Below are positions 1-6,961 of a stretch of 10,194 bases of DNA, one piece after another (the stretch's first letter is position 1; each line of letters starts with the position of its first letter). The stretch lies in contig JAJZHS010000063.1 in the NCBI GenBank assembly GCA_021798395.1, forward strand, positions 1 to 10,194, written 5' to 3'. Below the pieces are notes generated by a model. That model saw nothing but the letters and a program-made list of their open reading frames with translations. It had not been told where the DNA came from and did not search any database. The translations under genes were made by a program, and so were the position numbers. The DNA comes from Pseudomonadota bacterium. GTDB lineage: Bacteria; Pseudomonadota; Gammaproteobacteria; Burkholderiales; Burkholderiaceae_C.

Positions 1-2
1 TG

Positions 3-2084
3 CACAAGCTCGACCGCGCGAGCTGGTGGCGCATCGGCACGAGCGTCGATGAGGACGCCCGCGAGACCGCGTTCGATCTGTTCGGCGACGAAGCCGACGC
101 ACTGCTCGGGTCGCTCGACGCGGCGCTGCTCGAGGAACTCGCCGCGAAGCTGGCCGACGCGCTCGTCGGCGGCTCGACGATGGACGAGGAACAGGCCGCG
201 ATCCTGCGGGCGCTCAGCGCCGAGGAGCGCGCCCAGTTCCGCCGCGCGCAAGCCGCGCACCTGCGCGCGCTGCTGGGCGCGCGGGCTTCGCGCGACGCGC
301 TGCAGGCCGGTGCGCGCGCACTGGGCCGGGGCCATGCGCTGACGGGCGTGTCCGCGGCGACCATCGAGGAAGCGTTCGGCGTCTACGAAGATCTGTTGCG
401 CGCCCGACTCGAAAGCGCGCTGATCTCGTCGCGCCAGCGTTACCGGGTGCTGCGGGTCGCCACCGGCAGGCTGCGGCTGGGCCTGCAGGCCCAGCTGGTT
501 GCGGTCGGCGAAACCTCGGCGTTGTATTTCGCGCTGCTCGAGCGCTTGGGCAACGCCACGCTGCGCTGGGTCGACGTGCTGCCGGAAACGCTGCGCGCGC
601 TCGGCGAACTCCCCGGCGTGCGCCACGTGATCGTGTTCCGACCCGACGCGCACGGCACGCTGCGCGACGAAGCCGGAGTCGGCGCCGACTTCGCCGCGGT
701 CGCCGCGCGCCTGCGCGAAGGCCGCCTGCGGCTGAATCTGGATCTCGCGCCCGACGGCTTGCGCGAACCTGTCTCGCTGGCCTGGTTCACCCGCCAGGTG
801 CAGATCGTCGGCACCTTCGCGCGCGACGCCCGGCTGGCACACTGGCACGAACTGGCGCGCGACGTCGGCTGGCGCAGCGCCGCGTGCGTGCCCATCGTCA
901 GCGGCGACGATACCGACAGCGTGCTGGTGCTGTTCGGCGCGCACCCCGGGCAGTTCGCGTCGAACTGGATGCGCTCGTGGCTCGAGCTGCTGCGCAACGG
1001 CGTCGGCGCGCAATTCGCCGCGACCGCGCACGGCCACCGGCCGATCGCCCCGCAGCGCCGCCGCGCGCTGCGCGAACTGCTGCACGACCACGGGCTGCAC
1101 ATGTGGGTGCAACCGATCGTCGACCTGCACAGCGGCGCGGTGACCAAGGTCGAGGCGCTGGCCCGCCTGCACGAGGCCGACGGCACCATCGTGCTGCCCG
1201 CGCAGTTCCTGCCGGCGTTCGGCGAACAGGAACTGCACGTCCTGTTCCTGCAAGGTCTGGAGCAGGCGCTCGAACTGGTCCACGGCTGGCGCGAGGCGGG
1301 GCTCGACCTGGAGATCGCGGTCAACCTGCCGCCGTCGACGCTGGCCCACCCGGATTGCGCGTCGTGGATCGAGCAGGCGCTGCGCCGCACGCGCGTGGCC
1401 GCACGCCACCTGGTCGTCGAAGTCCTGGAGAACGAGACCATCGACCGCGCGCGCAGCGACGAGGCTGTCTACGCGCTGGGCGCGCTCGGCGTGCGCCTGG
1501 CGCTCGACGACCTCGGCGCCGGCTACAACAGCCTGGGGCGGCTGGCCGCGCTGCCGATCGATACCGTGAAAATCGACCAGAGCCTGCTGCACGACCTGTC
1601 GACCGCTCCTGTGAAAACCGTGCGCCTGCTCGCGACGCTGGTGCGCCTGGGCCAGCAGTTCGCGCTGCGCACCGTCGTCGAAGGACTGGAGCGCGACGAC
1701 CATGTCGAGGTCGCGGACATGCTCGGCGCGCAGCTCGGCCAGGGCTACGCGCTGGCGCGGCCGATGCCGGCCGCGGACTTCGCGGCGTGGATGCGCGCTC
1801 GAGCGCCGCTGCGCTCCGGCGATGACACCGCGCTGCGCAGCTGGCTGGGGGCTCTGACCTACCAGTGGCTCGCCGCGTGCGACCCGCTGCGGCAGCGCGG
1901 GCCTGGTTCGCTCGAATCGTGCCCATTGACCCGCTTCCTGCGCGAACGCGGAGTCGACGACCCCGAGGTGCTCGGCTGGCACGCCCGCGTGCACCACGGC
2001 GGGCGGGCGTCGCAGTGCGACGCCGCCGCCGAGGCGCTGCTGCAGTGGCTGGCGCGCCGCGTCACGCTGGAAGCCTCCGCTTGA
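3..2084 (+). CDS. Globin-coupled-sensor-like/GAF/EAL c-di-GMP phosphodiesterase, 5' end outside window
   Basis: Predicted cytoplasmic enzyme that hydrolyses cyclic di-GMP. The frame is open from the left edge, so the first ATG in view (180) is probably internal; 693 codons are visible. Residues about 20-160 look like a helical globin-coupled sensor; H111 in 'GRGHALTGV' sits where these sensors carry the proximal haem ligand. Residues about 175-345 resemble a GAF domain ('GVRHVIVFRPDAHG', then 'GWRSAACVPI'). The EAL domain spans about 355-590 and keeps the usual catalytic and metal-binding positions: E384 of the EAL motif, N in 'AVNLPPSTL', E in 'EVLENE', D502-D503 in 'LDDLGAGYNSL', K in 'KIDQSLL', E in 'VVEGLE' and Q in 'GQGYALARP'. 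It should therefore be active. A tail of about 100 residues follows, with 'CPLTRFL' and 'WHARVHH'; its Cys and His residues could bind metal. The first visible residues ('KLDRASWW') could be the end of a GGDEF domain, but this is a guess. EAL is certain; globin and GAF are recognised by pattern only. Confidence 0.88.
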   Translation, partial: HKLDRASWWRIGTSVDEDARETAFDLFGDEADALLGSLDAALLEELAAKLADALVGGSTMDEEQAAILRALSAEERAQFRRAQAAHLRALLGARASRDALQAGARALGRGHALTGVSAATIEEAFGVYEDLLRARLESALISSRQRYRVLRVATGRLRLGLQAQLVAVGETSALYFALLERLGNATLRWVDVLPETLRALGELPGVRHVIVFRPDAHGTLRDEAGVGADFAAVAARLREGRLRLNLDLAPDGLREPVSLAWFTRQVQIVGTFARDARLAHWHELARDVGWRSAACVPIVSGDDTDSVLVLFGAHPGQFASNWMRSWLELLRNGVGAQFAATAHGHRPIAPQRRRALRELLHDHGLHMWVQPIVDLHSGAVTKVEALARLHEADGTIVLPAQFLPAFGEQELHVLFLQGLEQALELVHGWREAGLDLEIAVNLPPSTLAHPDCASWIEQALRRTRVAARHLVVEVLENETIDRARSDEAVYALGALGVRLALDDLGAGYNSLGRLAALPIDTVKIDQSLLHDLSTAPVKTVRLLATLVRLGQQFALRTVVEGLERDDHVEVADMLGAQLGQGYALARPMPAADFAAWMRARAPLRSGDDTALRSWLGALTYQWLAACDPLRQRGPGSLESCPLTRFLRERGVDDPEVLGWHARVHHGGRASQCDAAAEALLQWLARRVTLEASA

Positions 2085-2196
2085 CGCGGCCGCGCCGCGT
2101 CCGGGTCGCGCCGGCCCGCCTTGGCGACAGCCAGCCGCGCGAACATTGTCACCAGGTATTGCGCCGGGGGGCGTGCCGCCGCGCACCACACAAAGC

Positions 2197-2210
2197 TTGA
2201 CCTCGGTCAA
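2197..2210. promoter_or_regulatory. Candidate Crp/Fnr-family operator upstream of dadA
   Basis: The sequence TTGACCTCGGTCAA is a perfect inverted repeat: TTGAC, four bases, GTCAA. This matches the 5-4-5 layout of Fnr/Anr/Dnr-type sites (TTGAT-N4-ATCAA and its TTGAC/GTCAA variants). It lies 65 bases before the dadA ATG at 2276. A poor -10-like AATGAT at 2236-2241 would put the centre of the site near -44, close to the class II activator position (-41.5). No gene reads away from it on the minus strand, so dadA-thiG is the natural target. Binding is inferred. Confidence 0.5.
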
Positions 2211-2275
2211 ATCCGGTACCGGCGGGGCAAAGTCCAATGATCGCCGCTCTGTGCACTGCGACGACACGACACCCC

Positions 2276-3532
2276 ATGAAGATCATCGTTCTCGGCGCCG
2301 GCGTCGTGGGCGTCGCGACGGCGTTCTTTTTGCGCGAGCACGGGCACGAGGTGACCGTGGTCGAGCAGGAGCAGCAGGTCGGCGCGCGCACCAGCCGCGC
2401 CAACGGGGGACAGATTTCGGTCAGTGGCGCCGAGCCCTGGTCCAATCCGGGCGTGCCGCGGCACGTGCTGGGCTGGCTTGGACGCCACGACGCGCCGCTG
2501 CGCTTGCAGCTGCGCGCCGATCCGCGACAGTGGGCGTGGGGCCTGCGATTCCTGCGCGAATGCTGGCCCTGGCGCAATGCGCGCAACATGCGGGAAATCG
2601 TCAGTCTCGGGCTGTACAGCAGGCAGATGCTGCACGATCTTCGCGAGCGCCGCGGTGTGCATTACGACGCGCAGCGCCGCGGCATCCTGCACCTGTACAC
2701 CGAACCGCGCGCACTCGACGCCGCTGCCCGCTGCACGCGGCGCATGCAGGAGTTCGGTTGCGAGCGGCGCGTGGTCGACGTGGAGGAGGCGCTGCGCATC
2801 GAACCGGCGTTGCGCGCCATGCGCCACAGCCTGGTCGGGGCGACGTTCACCGAACATGACGAATCGGGCGACGCGCATGCGTTCACGCGCGCCTTGGCAC
2901 AGCATTGTGCGCGCGACGGCGTCCGTCTGGCCCTCGGGCAGACGGTGACCGCGATGCGCCGACGCGGCGACGCGATCGAATGTCTCGAGACGACCGCGCC
3001 CGACGGCAGTTTCGAGCGCATGCGTGCCGACGCGTATGTGCTGGCCGGAGGTTGCTGGAGCGCGCCGCTCGCGCGCGGCGTCGGGCTCCGCCTGCCGGTG
3101 TATCCGATCAAGGGCTACTCGGTCACGCTGCCGGTGGCCGATGCGTCGGCGGCGTGGTCGGTGTCGTTGACCGACGAGGAGCACAAGCTGGTGTTCTCGC
3201 GCCTGGGTGATCGCCTGCGCGTGGCCGGAACGGCGGAACTCGGCGGCTGGACGCGCGAACTCGACGAGCGGCGCTGCGCGGCGATGGTCGAACGCGTCGC
3301 CGCGTTGTTCCCCGGCGCTGCCGACACGTCCCGCGCGAGCCACTGGACGGGCCTGCGCCCGATGACGCCGGGCAACGTTCCCGTGATCGGTCGCAGTCCG
3401 CTGCGGAACCTGTACCTGAACACGGGGCATGGCAGCCTCGGGTGGACCCTGGCCTGTGGTTCGGCGGCGGCGTTGGCCAGCCTGATCGGCGGCCGCCGGC
3501 CCCAGGTGTCGTTTGCTTTCACGGGCGTGTAA
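2276..3532 (+). CDS. dadA: D-amino acid dehydrogenase family FAD enzyme (DadA-like)
   Basis: FAD-dependent oxidation of an amino acid to its imino acid, which then hydrolyses to a keto acid and ammonia. DadA enzymes act at the inner membrane and pass electrons to the respiratory chain. At 418 residues it has DadA length (E. coli about 432). The start 'MKIIVLGAGVVG' is the Rossmann GxGxxG (G7, G9, G12), with E30 ending beta-2 to hold the FAD ribose. 'SRANGGQIS', 'YPIKGYSVTLP', 'HWTGLRPMTPGNVPVIGRS' and 'NTGHGSLGWTLACGS' line up closely with E. coli DadA. I chose ATG 2276 because it fits the family N-terminus; neither it nor the in-frame ATG at 2237 (13 residues longer) has a strong Shine-Dalgarno. 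No alanine racemase (dadX) gene is next to it. Instead thiG follows 41 bases later, so a role in supplying iminoglycine, like ThiO, is possible. Other DAO-family substrates are not excluded. Confidence 0.85.
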   Translation: MKIIVLGAGVVGVATAFFLREHGHEVTVVEQEQQVGARTSRANGGQISVSGAEPWSNPGVPRHVLGWLGRHDAPLRLQLRADPRQWAWGLRFLRECWPWRNARNMREIVSLGLYSRQMLHDLRERRGVHYDAQRRGILHLYTEPRALDAAARCTRRMQEFGCERRVVDVEEALRIEPALRAMRHSLVGATFTEHDESGDAHAFTRALAQHCARDGVRLALGQTVTAMRRRGDAIECLETTAPDGSFERMRADAYVLAGGCWSAPLARGVGLRLPVYPIKGYSVTLPVADASAAWSVSLTDEEHKLVFSRLGDRLRVAGTAELGGWTRELDERRCAAMVERVAALFPGAADTSRASHWTGLRPMTPGNVPVIGRSPLRNLYLNTGHGSLGWTLACGSAAALASLIGGRRPQVSFAFTGV

Positions 3533-3557
3533 CGCCCATCAGCGGGACGGCCGCATC

Positions 3558-3563
3558 GGAGGG
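3558..3563 (+). promoter_or_regulatory. Shine-Dalgarno of thiG
   Basis: GGAGGG ends 10 bases before the ATG at 3574. It is the only strong ribosome binding site in the dadA-thiG gap. It decides the thiG start against in-frame codons further upstream, which would overlap the end of dadA. Confidence 0.7.
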
Positions 3564-3573
3564 CGGCAAGACG

Positions 3574-4371
3574 ATGAACCCACAGAATCTCGAACGGGAC
3601 CGCGACTGGTCGGTCGACGGCGTCGCCCTGAGCAGCCGCCTGCTCGTCGGCAGCGCCAGCTTCGCCTCGGCGCAAACCATGCGCGAAGCCATTCTCGCCA
3701 GCGGCGCGCAAATCGTCACGGTGGGGCTCAAGCGCATCAGCCAGGGCGGCGAGGCCGCCGATTTCGTCCCGATGCTGCTGGACACGGTCCGCGCCTCCGG
3801 GGGCTACCTGCTGCCCAATACCGCTGGATGCTTCGACGCGCGCAGCGCCATCGCCACGGCCATGATGGCGCGCGAACTCTTCGGCACGCGCTGGATCAAG
3901 CTCGAAGTCATCGGGGATCGCGGGTCGTTGCAGCCCGATCCGCTCGAACTCGTCGAAGCCGCGCGCACGCTGGTCGGCGAGGGCTTCGTGGTCTGGCCGT
4001 ACTGCACCGACGACGTCGTCACCTGCAAGCGCCTGCTGGACGTGGGGTGCGCGGTGCTGATGCCGTGGGGGGCTCCGATCGGGTCCGGGCAGGGCCTGCT
4101 CAATCCCTATGCGTTGCGGTATCTGCGCAAGAGCCTGCCGCACGCGGTGCTCATCGTCGATGCCGGAATCGGCGCGCCGTCGCACGCGGCGCACGCCATG
4201 GAACTCGGCTACGACGCCGTGCTGCTGTGCTCGGCGATCTCCCGCGCGCGCGATCCGGTGGACATGGCGCAGGCCTTCGCCGGCGCCGTGCGCGCCGGGC
4301 GCAGCGCGTGGCGCGCGGGGGTCATCGAGAAAAGCGACCAGGCGATCCCCAGCACCGCGGTGGGGGCCTGA
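3574..4371 (+). CDS. thiG: Thiazole synthase ThiG
   Basis: Makes the thiazole phosphate ring of thiamine in the cytoplasm from 1-deoxy-D-xylulose 5-phosphate, dehydroglycine (iminoglycine) and ThiS thiocarboxylate. At 265 residues it has normal length. Family motifs run in order: 'SRLLVGSASF' (about 21-30), 'ASGAQIVTV' (42-50), 'LLPNTAGCFDA' (79-89), 'WIKLEVIGD' (107-115) with K109 as the expected Schiff-base lysine, 'MPWGAPIGSGQG' (163-174) for phosphate binding, 'VDAGIGAPSHAAHAMELGYDAVLL' split over 195-218, and the C-terminal 'IPSTAVG'. The TIM barrel looks intact. The start at 3574 has GGAGGG ten bases upstream. It lies 41 bases after dadA and probably shares its transcript. thiS, thiE, thiC and thiO are not in the window, which is unusual because thiG often sits with thiS and an amino acid oxidase gene. 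It converges with the VWA gene over a 39-base gap. Confidence 0.93.
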   Translation: MNPQNLERDRDWSVDGVALSSRLLVGSASFASAQTMREAILASGAQIVTVGLKRISQGGEAADFVPMLLDTVRASGGYLLPNTAGCFDARSAIATAMMARELFGTRWIKLEVIGDRGSLQPDPLELVEAARTLVGEGFVVWPYCTDDVVTCKRLLDVGCAVLMPWGAPIGSGQGLLNPYALRYLRKSLPHAVLIVDAGIGAPSHAAHAMELGYDAVLLCSAISRARDPVDMAQAFAGAVRAGRSAWRAGVIEKSDQAIPSTAVGA

Positions 4372-4404
4372 CGACGGCCGTCGTTCGACGCGCCGGGCCC
4401 GTCG
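4371..4404. terminator. Paired GC-rich hairpins between convergent genes, possible bidirectional terminator
   Basis: ACGACGGCCGTCGT (4371-4384) is a perfect 14-base palindrome that begins on the last base of the thiG stop codon. Directly after it, CGACG (4386-4390) and CGTCG (4400-4404) form a second stem with a 9-base loop. They fill almost all of the gap between the convergent thiG and VWA genes. Neither strand has a T tract, so they are not classical intrinsic terminators. They may pause polymerase, protect 3' ends or only reflect GC-rich chance. Confidence 0.35.
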
Positions 4405-4410
4405 CCGTGT

Positions 4411-5280
4411 TCAATACGCGATGGGTTCGAGAAGCGCAGGTTCGCCGAATTCGACCAGTCGGGCGTTGGACTTGGCGAAGTAGGCACGCCAGAAGTTTTT
4501 CAGGTCGCTCAGGGTCTTCGGGTCCCGGTAGCCGTCGCGTTCAGCCAGCGTGCCGCCGGCCGCCGGCGGCATCATGGCGCCACCGAGCACGTAGACCGAG
4601 GCCCTGCCGAAATTGCCGACCATGTGCGCGGTCTCGGCCTTGGCCAGTTCAACCTTGGGATCGATGTCGCGCACCGCGTCCCGGGCGTAGAAGCTGGTCA
4701 CCGTGGAGTTCTCCAGGCCGTCGGTGACCACGAACACGGTCTTGCGCGCTGCCGGGTCAGTCTGGACCACCCGCGACACCGTTTTGAGCGCCAGCAGAAC
4801 GTCGGAGCGGTCCAGCGAACTGGTGCTCGCCTTCATCACCGAGGCCAGCGTCGTGGCGACCATCTTTCGGGCAAAGTCAGCCTGCATGCCGAGACATTGC
4901 TGCAGCCTTCGCGCTGCGCGCATGGGCGTGGAATCCACGCGCGCTGCAGCCAGCGGCCGCTCGATGATCCCGGTGTGCAGCACATTCAAGTAATGCCCCT
5001 GGGCGAACGCCGAGAACTCCGCGATGACGAACTTCGAACCCGGTTGCAAAAGACGCAGTGAGTTGTCGACCACCGATTGCTCCAGGGCTGGATCGAGTTG
5101 GACCGTCTGGTCGAGGAGCACATAGACCAGTTTGTCGTAGGACGGGCCATCCTGCGCGATATGCGTTGCCGCGTAGCAGCTGGGAACGTCGTTGATCAGG
5201 CCGGCAAGCGCCGTGCCGCAGGTCGTGAACCCGGCCGCGGCGATTGCCGCGGCCGTGAACAAACGCATCGAGAGTTTCAT
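4411..5280 (-). CDS. Exported VWA-like protein, last gene of the envelope operon
   Basis: Predicted periplasmic protein of 289 residues; function unknown. An N-terminal signal peptide has charged residues K2 and R6, a hydrophobic stretch 7-19 and an AxA-type cleavage site after 'TALA' (26/27). The rest looks like a von Willebrand factor A fold: strand 'KLVYVLLDQT' (about 50-59) with D57, 'SDVLLALKTV' (159-168) and strand 'KTVFVVTDGLENS' (180-192) with D187. These fit the three MIDAS loops, but loop 1 is DQTVQ rather than DxSxS, so metal binding may be weakened. C35 and C129 of the mature part could form a disulfide. The C-terminal region (230-289) has no assignment. It starts 24 bases after the stop of the inner-membrane protein gene, so it is co-transcribed, and it probably works with the two genes upstream. 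The Shine-Dalgarno is weak. The VWA call rests on pattern alone. Confidence 0.75.
   Translation of the reverse strand: MKLSMRLFTAAAIAAAGFTTCGTALAGLINDVPSCYAATHIAQDGPSYDKLVYVLLDQTVQLDPALEQSVVDNSLRLLQPGSKFVIAEFSAFAQGHYLNVLHTGIIERPLAAARVDSTPMRAARRLQQCLGMQADFARKMVATTLASVMKASTSSLDRSDVLLALKTVSRVVQTDPAARKTVFVVTDGLENSTVTSFYARDAVRDIDPKVELAKAETAHMVGNFGRASVYVLGGAMMPPAAGGTLAERDGYRDPKTLSDLKNFWRAYFAKSNARLVEFGEPALLEPIAY
5232..5255 (-). other. Strong hairpin in the start region of the VWA gene
   Basis: Ten bases of perfect stem (CGGCCGCGGC / GCCGCGGCCG) around a 4-base loop, beginning 25 bases after the A of the ATG at 5280. It falls in the Ala-rich signal peptide coding region. Such a stable stem near the start could slow translation of this last gene. 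It may instead be a by-product of repeated GCC/GCG alanine codons. Confidence 0.4.
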
Positions 5281-5304
5281 GTCCGTTTTGGCGCGGTTGA
5301 CCGC

Positions 5305-6948
5305 TCAGATGTTGTCGAGAAGGCCTGTGTCGACCTCAGTGCTGCGCAGTTTTTGCAGCAGCGCAACAATTTCGGCCTGTTGTTCCTTGGACAACAGATA
5401 CTGTGTGACCAATTCGACGAACTTCGCCTGGCGCGCCTCCTTGCCACCGGCGCCGTGGACCACCTGGGCCAGTGCGTGCAGGTCGGGCGAGGTCGCCGCC
5501 GCAGACGTCGTTTGCTGCGCGGTCGGCACCGGCTGTGCGAGCGGCGGCGTGGACACCGTCGGAGCTGGCTGATTCGGCGGTGGTGTGTCGCGCCGCTGCG
5601 TGGACTCGCGCTGCGCCGCCGCGTTGTGCTCGGCGCTGACCACCGCGTCGTGGTAGGCCAGCATGAAGTCGAATGGGTTCATGCGGTCGCCGTAACGCGG
5701 ATTCGCACTCGACAGTTTCGCGCGCAACTGGCCAAGGCGCAAATGCGCGCGCTCGGCAAACGGGTGCACCTTGATGCGCAGGAAGTCGTCGTAGCCGAGC
5801 TGGCCGCCCGTCTTCTCGTAGGCCTTCTCGGCATCGTCGTTGAAGAACGAATATTTGTAGCCGGTCAACAGGCCGAGGAGCTGGGTGAAGACGTAGATCA
5901 GCGCAAGAATCGCGATGCCGGCGTCGTTGGCCTTGGCCGCATCCTGCTGGACATGGTGTTCGGCGGCTGCGTCGGCAGCCGCGGCAGCTGACGCAGCCGC
6001 GGGCGGGATCACCGCGGCGGCTCCCGACGCGCCGGCTGCGAAGATATTCTGAAAATTCTGCGCACCCCCTGAGTCTGCCGATGCCGCGGGCGTGACTGCC
6101 GCCCGGTCCTGCTGTTTGGTGAACACATAATGCCGGTATGCCGTGGTGCCGAATCCGAACAGCAGAATGAAAGCGACCGCCGCAATGATCCGGCCTTTGC
6201 GCGGCTGCATGCCGTCCATGGTCGTGGCCCCGATGCGCGCCGCCAAGCGACCGGCCGGTTCGAGTTCAGCGTCCCTGGACTGATCGTTCTCCGGACCGAT
6301 CGGCGCCAGGAACTCCGAGCGCATCCCGCCCACGGTACGGAAACCCTGATTCTGCTTGTACGTATTGCGCACCTTCGCCAGCAGGCCGTTGGCAAACAGG
6401 TCCTCGCCGGCACCGTGGGTGATCACGACGGCGATGATCGCAATCACCAGCGCCAGCACCGAGGCGACGATCATCGCGAATGTGGGAGTGATGTCCCGCG
6501 ACAGCAGCGGCGCCAGCAGCAAGCCGGTGCCGAGCGCCTCGGCCACCGTCAGCACGCCCAGGATCATCCACAGCAGCGCGGACATCGGGCGGCGCCCGTT
6601 CTGATCCGATAGCTTCAAGTATTCGCGAGCGTTCTGGAATGACTCCACGCTGACCTTTTTGATGCCGTCGTTGTAGTAATCGAACAACGCTTTCTCGGCC
6701 GGCACCACGAGCGTGCGCGTCGCATATCCGGCGTCGGCTGGAATCTGCGACACGAAATCGCCAGTGCCCATCGTCATGCCTTTCCACTCGGCCATCTTCC
6801 CGACCCCTGGAAGCACGACCCAGAAATCCTTGCCAAGCAGGCTTCGGGTCATTTTCGACCAGATTAGGAACGACGCCATGAACACCGCGATGAGCGTGCT
6901 CACGGTCAGCCCAAGATGCGCGAGCGCGGCGTTGTAGAGGTTACCCAT
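5305..6948 (-). CDS. Unrecognised polytopic inner-membrane protein, middle gene of the envelope operon
   Basis: I do not recognise this family. Counting from ATG 6954 (549 residues), hydrophobic segments lie at about 12-33, 126-150, 157-180, 255-273 and 346-366, so it is an inner-membrane protein with about five spans. Between spans 1 and 2 is a soluble region of about 90 residues. Between spans 4 and 5 is an Ala-rich stretch (about 305-340). After the last span comes a soluble domain (367-450), a Pro/Thr/Gln-rich linker (455-490) and a C-terminal helix (about 505-537). The start at 6948 is preferred because AAGGA lies 8 bases before it but only 2 before ATG 6954; the proteins differ by two residues. 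That AAGGA overlaps the TAA stop of the lipoprotein gene, which implies translational coupling. I see no clear MotA/ExbB signature. A scaffold or channel linking the lipoprotein to the VWA protein is an inference from context. Confidence 0.8.
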   Translation of the reverse strand: MGNLYNAALAHLGLTVSTLIAVFMASFLIWSKMTRSLLGKDFWVVLPGVGKMAEWKGMTMGTGDFVSQIPADAGYATRTLVVPAEKALFDYYNDGIKKVSVESFQNAREYLKLSDQNGRRPMSALLWMILGVLTVAEALGTGLLLAPLLSRDITPTFAMIVASVLALVIAIIAVVITHGAGEDLFANGLLAKVRNTYKQNQGFRTVGGMRSEFLAPIGPENDQSRDAELEPAGRLAARIGATTMDGMQPRKGRIIAAVAFILLFGFGTTAYRHYVFTKQQDRAAVTPAASADSGGAQNFQNIFAAGASGAAAVIPPAAASAAAAADAAAEHHVQQDAAKANDAGIAILALIYVFTQLLGLLTGYKYSFFNDDAEKAYEKTGGQLGYDDFLRIKVHPFAERAHLRLGQLRAKLSSANPRYGDRMNPFDFMLAYHDAVVSAEHNAAAQRESTQRRDTPPPNQPAPTVSTPPLAQPVPTAQQTTSAAATSPDLHALAQVVHGAGGKEARQAKFVELVTQYLLSKEQQAEIVALLQKLRSTEVDTGLLDNI

Positions 6949-6955
6949 GTTCATT

Positions 6956-6961
6956 TTCCTT
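6956..6961 (-). promoter_or_regulatory. Shine-Dalgarno overlapping the lipoprotein stop codon
   Basis: AAGGAA on the minus strand shares bases with the TAA stop at 6960-6962. It lies at good distance (8 bases) from ATG 6948 and too close to ATG 6954, so it favours the inner start and suggests coupling of the two genes. Confidence 0.6.

Noticed and set aside
440..1926. Long open frames on the minus strand inside the EAL gene
   Set aside because: They are Arg/Ser/Pro-rich with no family motifs, as expected for antisense frames in GC-rich DNA; the EAL motifs read on the plus strand.
2237..2275. A longer dadA start at ATG 2237
   Set aside because: It adds 13 residues before the Rossmann strand that normally begins the family, and no strong Shine-Dalgarno supports it.
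5200..5230. A lipobox at C21 of the VWA protein
   Set aside because: The text before the Cys is FTTC, which does not fit the lipobox; an AxA cleavage site follows a few residues later.
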